Assembly (NCBI RefSeq): GCF_001693335.1
Contig: NZ_CP016503.1
Location: forward strand, 1,116,001 to 1,180,000
DNA length: 64,000 nt
Direction: 5' to 3'
From: Helicobacter enhydrae
Lineage (GTDB): Bacteria > Campylobacterota > Campylobacteria > Campylobacterales > Helicobacteraceae
Under the pieces are notes generated by a model that had not been told where the DNA came from, did not search any database, and was given only the letters and a program-made list of their open reading frames with translations. Positions within the stretch are counted from its first letter, which is position 1. Every line of letters starts with the position of its first letter. Shown here piece after piece: positions 59,079-64,000 of the stretch. The translations under genes were made by a program, and so were the position numbers.

Positions 59079-60022
59079 GAAAAAGAAAATTGAAGACTAA
59101 AAACAAAATAAACAGCGATCTAAAAAAACTTCTTAGATTGAATGACGATTTTAAATATTGTCTGTGGAATGGAGGGGGATGGAGCGATGAAGAATATTGG
59201 AAATTAGAAAAAGGTGTGATTGAGCTTATAGAGCTTAATGTAAATGGAAAATATCAAAAAAAAATCAATGCCATACTTGGAAAAATTATTGATTATTATT
59301 TTGCTATGAATCCATCTTATATTATTGATTTTGAAAAACTCAACACTCAAAATCAAAGCGAAAATATCAATCAATATGATCGAATCGACAGACTGCAATT
59401 TCTTGCTCTTGCTCTTATGTATAATGATACAAATCTAATTACTGAAAATCAGCTTCCCTATTCCCCTAATCCAAACAATCCACACAAACAGCAAAAACTA
59501 GAGTTTGACAAAAACAAGAACTTAAAACATCTAACACTTGTTCTTGAAGCTCCATTTTCTCTGAAAAATACTGCATATTTTATGGCAGGTTTGGGGATTG
59601 TGTTTCAAGAACTCTCTGCCAACATTAACTATCAAAAATCATATTATTATTGTGCAATTCCTTATCAGATTTTTCTTATTATACATTCTCCTTCTCCCAT
59701 AAAAATGCTGAGCGATACAGCACAAAGAACAAGAAAAGAATTAGAACGCGATTGCAAAATCTTACAGATTGGACAAGGTAATCAAAAGGTTTGTATTTAC
59801 AAGGTTGCTCATCTTGATGCTACTATCTTAGAACTTTATCTCTCAAATTTTAAACACAATGAATTGTTTTTTCTGCGTCTTGGGGATGATAATTCTGTTT
59901 TACATCTCTTGCTAAACAAAATGATTTCTCTTGATAAATTAATCCAAAAACAAGGAGGGGCGTATTTGTGTTATACCAATCTTGGAGAAAGACAAACTCT
60001 AGAAGTTAAAATAAGGAAGTGA
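59075..60022 (+). CDS. Imm41-like immunity protein, copy 2
   Basis: A 315-residue tandem paralogue, starting at GTG 59075 over the stop of copy 1 (GTGA). The N-terminus MRKRKLKTKNKINSDL and the region around YYFAMNPSYIIDFEKLN differ from copy 1; the rest is the same. A remnant of a third start (GTGAGAAAAAGA) follows its stop at 60019. It may confer immunity to a different toxin variant. Confidence 0.7.
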   Translation: MRKRKLKTKNKINSDLKKLLRLNDDFKYCLWNGGGWSDEEYWKLEKGVIELIELNVNGKYQKKINAILGKIIDYYFAMNPSYIIDFEKLNTQNQSENINQYDRIDRLQFLALALMYNDTNLITENQLPYSPNPNNPHKQQKLEFDKNKNLKHLTLVLEAPFSLKNTAYFMAGLGIVFQELSANINYQKSYYYCAIPYQIFLIIHSPSPIKMLSDTAQRTRKELERDCKILQIGQGNQKVCIYKVAHLDATILELYLSNFKHNELFFLRLGDDNSVLHLLLNKMISLDKLIQKQGGAYLCYTNLGERQTLEVKIRK

Positions 60023-60141
60023 GAAAAAGATTTAAAAACACTCTAAATTGCTTAGAAATATTGATAAATATTGGTAGGGCGTAATTTCATACATTACTTA
60101 ATAATTAAAAACCATTATTTGACATTAAACAATAGTGATAT

Positions 60142-60384
60142 TTAGGAATTTTTCAAAACTCCACTGAATTTGAGTGTGCGACATCCTTTGTCATAAATGT
60201 AATCAAAATTTGGAAAAACAGATTTGAGTTCATCCAACTTATTGCGTCTTTTCAAATCTGATAGAACCTCGATAGCACTGCTTTTTTTATCGCTATAAGC
60301 GATTCTAAAAGCATTTTCAAGAGTTGTGGCTGGGATCTCAAGCTCATCGCGATTAATAAGAATACCAATACAATCAGCACTCAA
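60142..60384 (-). pseudogene. C-terminal fragment of an unrecognised protein
   Basis: An 80-codon frame on the minus strand, beginning at TTG with no ribosome binding site. NAFRIAYSDKKSSAIEVLSD and PNFDYIYDKGCRTLKF read like genuine protein. Its 5' side meets plus-strand toxin-module DNA, so the gene was probably cut by recombination. No family was recognised. Confidence 0.4.
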
Positions 60385-60948
60385 GAGTGGAATGCTAGAT
60401 ATGCAAACTCAAAGATACTGCAAGAGGGGAATGTAAGAAATATCAAGGCTTATGTTAATGATGCTATGGGGAATGGAGAGAGGGATAATAGGGTTATAGT
60501 AACAGCTTTTAAGATTTACTGCGGATTATGTTTCCAAATATAAGAAAGCTCCAAGCCTAGAAGAATTCAAAAGGTTTGTAGGAAAAGAATGGCAAGGAAT
60601 CAAAGAAAGTGTTGATATACTTTTTGGTGATGATTCTTTTCTTGATAAGCTTAATGCTGCTATTTCTTTAGGAGCAGGGATTGATATGGCAACAAGTGAT
60701 AATGAACTAGAGAATGAGCAAAAAGATGAGCATAAGCAAGATGAAAAAAGAATCAATCCAAAAAGACAAGCAAGAAAAGAAGGAAAAGAAAGTGAAAACA
60801 GGATAAAAGGACTCCTAGAAATAATCAAAAACAAAATCAACAAGTTGATCATATTTCCGATATGCTTGATTAACAAAAGATCAAAGAAGGAGAAAATCTC
60901 ACCTACCAAGAATTATTAGATATGGCTAAGGGATTATTTGATAAATGA
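60355..60948 (+). pseudogene. Broken polymorphic-toxin C-terminal region, second module
   Basis: Reading frames join as NTNTISTQEWNARYANSKIL, YVNDAMGNGERDN, then (after a frame change in the T run near 60511) RFTADYVSKYKKAPSLEEF, EWQGIKESVDILFGDDSF and a Lys/Glu-rich tip. Another frame change near 60840 and a stop at 60870 precede the end GENLTYQELLDMAKGLFDK. That end overlaps the next ATG by ATGA. It is a decayed toxin tail carrying the same pre-toxin module as 57655. Confidence 0.7.
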
Positions 60949-61370
60949 GATCTATTGAAAAACTACCAATTGAATTAGTTTCCATTCACAGGAGTGGATA
61001 CATGCTCAGATTGAATTTTCGAGATTGTAATGGGATTGAGCATGCTTTGCATATTCAATCCCATTGGAGATTTAAAAAGCACAATAGAATATTTGTGGGT
61101 TCTTTTGATTTGACCAATCATGCCAAAGAGGAGCTAGAATATCGATGGGGTAATACTCTTGCGGATTCTTTTTTGGAAAAACTCATAAATATTTTACCTT
61201 TAAGAATTATTCGTTTAAAAATTAATACACTTAGGGATATTTCAATCATTTTTGATCATAAGATTACATTTGAATGCTTTATTGATTCTTCAAAAGAAGA
61301 GCTTGAACATTGGAGATGGATTGATTTATCACATAGCTCTCCAAAACATATTGTTTTTAAAGAAGTTTAG
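60945..61370 (+). CDS. Putative immunity protein (HWRW motif), first of a pair
   Basis: A 141-residue protein in immunity position behind the broken toxin (ATGA overlap). It is beta-rich, with FRDCNGIEHALHIQSHWRF and a C-terminal KEELEHWRWIDLS. The following gene ends similarly (KECENWRLSDN), so the two look like diverged paralogues. This pattern is seen in small DUF-type immunity proteins; no firm family is claimed. Confidence 0.55.
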   Translation: MRSIEKLPIELVSIHRSGYMLRLNFRDCNGIEHALHIQSHWRFKKHNRIFVGSFDLTNHAKEELEYRWGNTLADSFLEKLINILPLRIIRLKINTLRDISIIFDHKITFECFIDSSKEELEHWRWIDLSHSSPKHIVFKEV

Positions 61371-61847
61371 ATGCTTAAAATTTTAGAAAATTTACAGGTC
61401 AAAGATGTTTATGTTTATAAAGCCATTCTTTGCTTATCAATTGGAGAAAATGTCAAAATCAATACCAAGGTAGAAATACCTAGATTTGATTTAGAGATTC
61501 AATCTCCGTTTCGATTCATTCAAAATGAAATGATTCTCTTTGGATCTTATGAAAAGCTTTTCTTTGAGAATGTATATCAAATCAATCTTCTCCCCCTGCC
61601 TTTAAAAATTAAAATGATTAAAGTTAAAAGTTTTGGAGATTTTTTTCTCAAGTTTGAAAAAGATTTTTGTTTACAAGTCTTTGTTGATACAAGAAAAGAA
61701 TGTGAAAATTGGAGGCTATCTGATAATTTAGAAGAAATCAATAATGATGTGATTTTTAATTACAAAGAAGATTTTTTTGCACAAAAGGCACAAAAATACA
61801 AAGACATTGAGCGATACTTGATTAGAAATCAGCACTCAAAGAAATGA
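61371..61847 (+). CDS. Putative immunity protein (NWRL motif), second of a pair
   Basis: A 158-residue protein starting right after the previous stop. SPFRFIQNEMILFGSYEKL and CLQVFVDTRKECENWRLSDN parallel the layout of its neighbour (SHWRFKKHNRIFVGSFD, TFECFIDSSKEELEHWRWID), indicating an ancient duplication. It is likely an immunity protein for a related toxin variant. Confidence 0.55.
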   Translation: MLKILENLQVKDVYVYKAILCLSIGENVKINTKVEIPRFDLEIQSPFRFIQNEMILFGSYEKLFFENVYQINLLPLPLKIKMIKVKSFGDFFLKFEKDFCLQVFVDTRKECENWRLSDNLEEINNDVIFNYKEDFFAQKAQKYKDIERYLIRNQHSKK

Positions 61848-61872
61848 CAAAAGTCACAAAACACCCAACCAA

Positions 61873-62169
61873 ATGACCAAAGGAGAAATGATAGAAGTGC
61901 TAATGGTAGGAAAAAGAGTAGTGATGAGGAGCAAGAGGAGGGGTAAGGGAAATAATCGCTACAATGAATCTACCCCTAAAGATGTCAAAACCCTTTCAAA
62001 ATCCATAACAAAAAGCAGGTGGGTGATATCTATAAATTCAAAGAATAATATGTCAGGAAAAAACAATGTGGGCAAGTTCGATCTCTATAGAAATACGAAA
62101 ACAGGGGAAATTACTCTTAAATCAAAAGATAGAAGGGCTTCTATTCCTACAAATATTTTTATAAACTAA
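61873..62169 (+). CDS. Orphan toxin-tip-like protein
   Basis: A 98-residue basic protein. KRVVMRSKRRGKGNNRYNE, INSKNNMSGKNN and FDLYRNTKTGEITLKSKD resemble small nuclease tips of polymorphic toxins. The frame opens only nine codons upstream, without secretion sequences. ATG 61873 follows CCAACCAA, a poor ribosome binding site. An immunity-like gene follows after 10 bp. The family is not firmly assigned. Confidence 0.5.
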   Translation: MTKGEMIEVLMVGKRVVMRSKRRGKGNNRYNESTPKDVKTLSKSITKSRWVISINSKNNMSGKNNVGKFDLYRNTKTGEITLKSKDRRASIPTNIFIN

Positions 62170-62179
62170 GGAACATATA

Positions 62180-63091
62180 ATGTCTATTCATGAAAAACCC
62201 CATTATTACTTTGAATTTACCCTTGAAGCTAGTGGAGATCAAGCACTTTTGATTGAGTTGGATTGGATTAGCAAAAAGCTAAGAATCAAGCCTTCTGAAA
62301 GTAAAATGATGGGAGAAAGCTTTGTGGCATTTAATCAAACTAGTATTTCTAAATTTACAAGATGGACTAAACAATCAAAAACATATCGCGATTGGGATAT
62401 TGATATGAATTTTGAAAAATTTGTTGCAAGATTTCAAAAAAGAGAAAAGGAGATTATTGAGATACTTGACAAATACAAAGAGTGTGGGCTGTCAGCAAGT
62501 ATTTGCTTTGTGCCTACTTTTTATGATCAAAATGCCTATAAAATAAAAATCCCACTTCATATTATGCGTTTTTTATCTACTACAAAATCGTTTTTTACAA
62601 CTGACGCCTACTTTGAACCCAATCCTCAATTATCACATCTAAAATTTCGCCAAAAACCCCATTATTACTTTGAATTTACCCTTGAAGCTAGTGGAGATCA
62701 AGCACTTTTGATTGAGTTGGATTGGATTAGCAAAAAGCTAAGAATCAAGCCTTCTGAAAGTAAAATGATGGGAGAAAGCTTTGTGGCATTTAATCAAACT
62801 AGTATTTCTAAATTTACAAGATGGACTAAACAATCAAAAACATATCGCGATTGGGATATTGATATGAATTTTGAAAAATTTGTTGCAAGATTTCAAAAAA
62901 GAGAAAAGGAGATTATTGAGATACTTGACAAATACAAAGAGTGTGGGCTGTCAGCAAGTATTTGCTTTGTGCCTACTTTTTATGGGGAGAATGTTTATGA
63001 TTGTGGAATCTCCCCCAAAATGGCATCTTGGTTATCAAGTATGCAAACCAATTTTAGAGCTAACCCTAAGGTTTTGACAGAAATTGTATGA
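62180..63091 (+). CDS. Immunity-like protein with exact internal duplication (DUF4279-like)
   Basis: A 303-residue protein made of two tandem domains. Residues 5-115 (KPHYYFEFTLEASGDQ...CFVPTFY) recur at 158-268 with no change, encoded by 459-bp-spaced identical DNA. Each domain has LDWISKKLRIKPSES and FTRWTKQSKTYRDWDI, reminiscent of DUF4279 immunity proteins. The two C-terminal tails differ (YKIKIPLHIMRFL and YDCGISPKMASWL). AAGGAACAT precedes the start. Confidence 0.6.
   Translation: MSIHEKPHYYFEFTLEASGDQALLIELDWISKKLRIKPSESKMMGESFVAFNQTSISKFTRWTKQSKTYRDWDIDMNFEKFVARFQKREKEIIEILDKYKECGLSASICFVPTFYDQNAYKIKIPLHIMRFLSTTKSFFTTDAYFEPNPQLSHLKFRQKPHYYFEFTLEASGDQALLIELDWISKKLRIKPSESKMMGESFVAFNQTSISKFTRWTKQSKTYRDWDIDMNFEKFVARFQKREKEIIEILDKYKECGLSASICFVPTFYGENVYDCGISPKMASWLSSMQTNFRANPKVLTEIV
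62193..62526 (+). repeat. 334-bp direct repeat, copy 1
   Basis: This DNA is identical to 62652-62985 as far as compared by eye. It codes for the first domain of the duplicated immunity-like protein. Identity at synonymous sites means the duplication or conversion is recent. Confidence 0.85.
62652..62985 (+). repeat. 334-bp direct repeat, copy 2
   Basis: This is the second copy, 459 bp (153 codons) downstream of the first, so the reading frame is kept. Its 3' side then diverges into a different domain end. Confidence 0.85.
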
Positions 63092-63570
63092 AGAAACAAA
63101 TCAAAAAAATAAGCCTTACATTAGTAGAGTTAAAAATTCTAGCTTATGAATTAAATATTCATGTATGTATTCACAGCACATCACAAGTCTGGAATCAACT
63201 AAATAAAGAGCTTGCTAAATGTATGCTTGATAACACTCAGGCATACACACAAGAGGGTTTTATTGTGAGTAATAGCAATATTATGCTGTTGCAAAATTAT
63301 TCTTTAGAAGTTATTGGGGTCTGGAAAGGGAAAAATATCAAATCTATCCATAAATATCTTAGAGCAGATTCATCCTCAAAAGTAGAAATTGAGATTTTTT
63401 CTAATTGTCGTTTTTTTCTTTTAATTAGGGATGCAAAATCTCTTGGGGTTCTAATTTATACTCTCACAATAATGATGTTGCAATGCTTTGATAATCAAAA
63501 CTATCCAACACCTTTAGGCAAGGCGATTGAGTGCTTCATTGATAAATTGCTTAATGTTGGTTTATTGTAA
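63088..63570 (+). CDS. Unrecognised protein in an immunity cluster
   Basis: A 160-residue protein overlapping the previous stop by ATGA. It is mixed alpha/beta, with YLRADSSSKVEIEIFSNCRFFLLIRD and a hydrophobic helix LGVLIYTLTIMMLQCF near 126-141. Its size, coupling and location suggest another immunity protein, but no family was recognised. Confidence 0.5.
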   Translation: MKKQIKKISLTLVELKILAYELNIHVCIHSTSQVWNQLNKELAKCMLDNTQAYTQEGFIVSNSNIMLLQNYSLEVIGVWKGKNIKSIHKYLRADSSSKVEIEIFSNCRFFLLIRDAKSLGVLIYTLTIMMLQCFDNQNYPTPLGKAIECFIDKLLNVGLL

Positions 63571-64000
63571 TACAAGGGAAATGTAGCACCACCAATCAAA
63601 AAGCTATTAATGAAGAAGGATTGAAATCTTTCAATCATTAAACTACTCTCTACCACTTCACTCATCACCTCCATCTCTCAAAACCAAGATCTCATCACTG
63701 ATCTTAATGGACTCTAAAGAAATGCTAGAAGTTTTACAAGAGGTTGTGCAAATTGCAAGTGGAAAAGATGGATTTAATGCACTTCTTACACTCTATAACA
63801 ATGAAGATATTTCCAAAGAAATATCAAGGCTTATATATTAATGATGTTGTAGGGAATGGGGAGAGGGATTGGAGGTTTTGGCTTTGTAAAAAAATGTTGA
63901 GTATTTTACAAAGCAAGAAAGCAAAAAGAGTAAAATTGCACATAAGGGCTCTATAGCAAAAAGACAGCCATCTACGCAATTTGAAAAGAACTTCATGCAA
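63571..64000 (+). pseudogene. Remnant of toxin conserved region
   Basis: Frame-broken coding DNA: SISQNQDLITDLNG, then MDSKEMLEVLQEVVQIASGKDG, then YINDVVGNGERDWRF. The last matches YVNDAMGNGERDNR at about 60450, so this is another copy of the toxin's conserved C-terminal body. Several frame changes make it a pseudogene. The window ends inside it, and a fresh cassette may follow. Confidence 0.5.

Overview
The window comes from a member of the Campylobacterota, most likely a non-pylori Helicobacter. The evidence is a Helicobacter-type 16S/23S sequence, low GC, an S10-spc-alpha ribosomal gene order without an L30 gene, an FtsY reduced to its NG core, and a dksA-like/rlmH/accD/recO neighbourhood. 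The species cannot be named from the sequence alone.

Layout. Positions 1-4.8 kb hold an rRNA operon cut by the window start: 16S (3' part), tRNA-Ile, tRNA-Ala, 23S, 5S. Positions 4.8-12.1 kb hold a small chromosomal block (TlpA-like lipoprotein, ftsY, radA and, convergent, gdhA). It is bracketed by two long, nearly identical, oppositely oriented copies of a non-coding repeat built on the 12-bp palindrome GATTCTAGAATC, so the block could invert. Positions 12.1-17.2 kb hold fliP, an AbgT-type transporter, trmA, rnhB and an ATPase gene. Positions 17.3-31.0 kb hold one long translation/secretion/transcription cluster from rpsJ to rplQ, with secY, map, infA, rpmJ and rpoA, driven by a consensus promoter and probably a second one before rpmJ. 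Positions 31.0-37.0 kb (minus strand) hold a type II secretion/type IV pilus-like set (inner-membrane F protein, E ATPase, secretin, two assembly proteins) that resembles the Campylobacter competence (Cts) system. Positions 37.1-40.5 kb hold housekeeping genes (a membrane protein, dksA-like, rlmH, accD, recO).

Positions 40.6-57.6 kb hold a Mu-like transposable prophage next to a truncated D12-class DNA adenine methylase. Early genes run leftward from a repressor (A and B transposition proteins, Gam, GemA, Mor). The head block (terminase, portal, MuF, G) is inverted relative to them, and protease/scaffold, major head protein, gp36/gp37-like and lysis genes (amidase, Rz, Rz1) follow. No tail, sheath or tape-measure gene is visible, so the element looks incomplete or deleted. 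Notable details are a MuF protein whose nuclease-like C-terminal domain lies in the -1 frame behind an A7 slippery run, helically phased TTTAAA arrays in three intergenic gaps, and a tandemly repeated repressor linker whose DNA carries phased TGTC motifs.

Positions 57.65-64.0 kb are an array of orphan polymorphic-toxin tips and immunity genes. A shared pre-toxin module occurs in several broken copies. Toxin and immunity genes overlap by ATGA. Two Imm41-like genes form a tandem duplication with identical ends and divergent middles, and another immunity-like gene contains an exact internal duplication. This is a recombining toxin/immunity cassette reservoir and, with the MuF tip, the most interesting part of the window.
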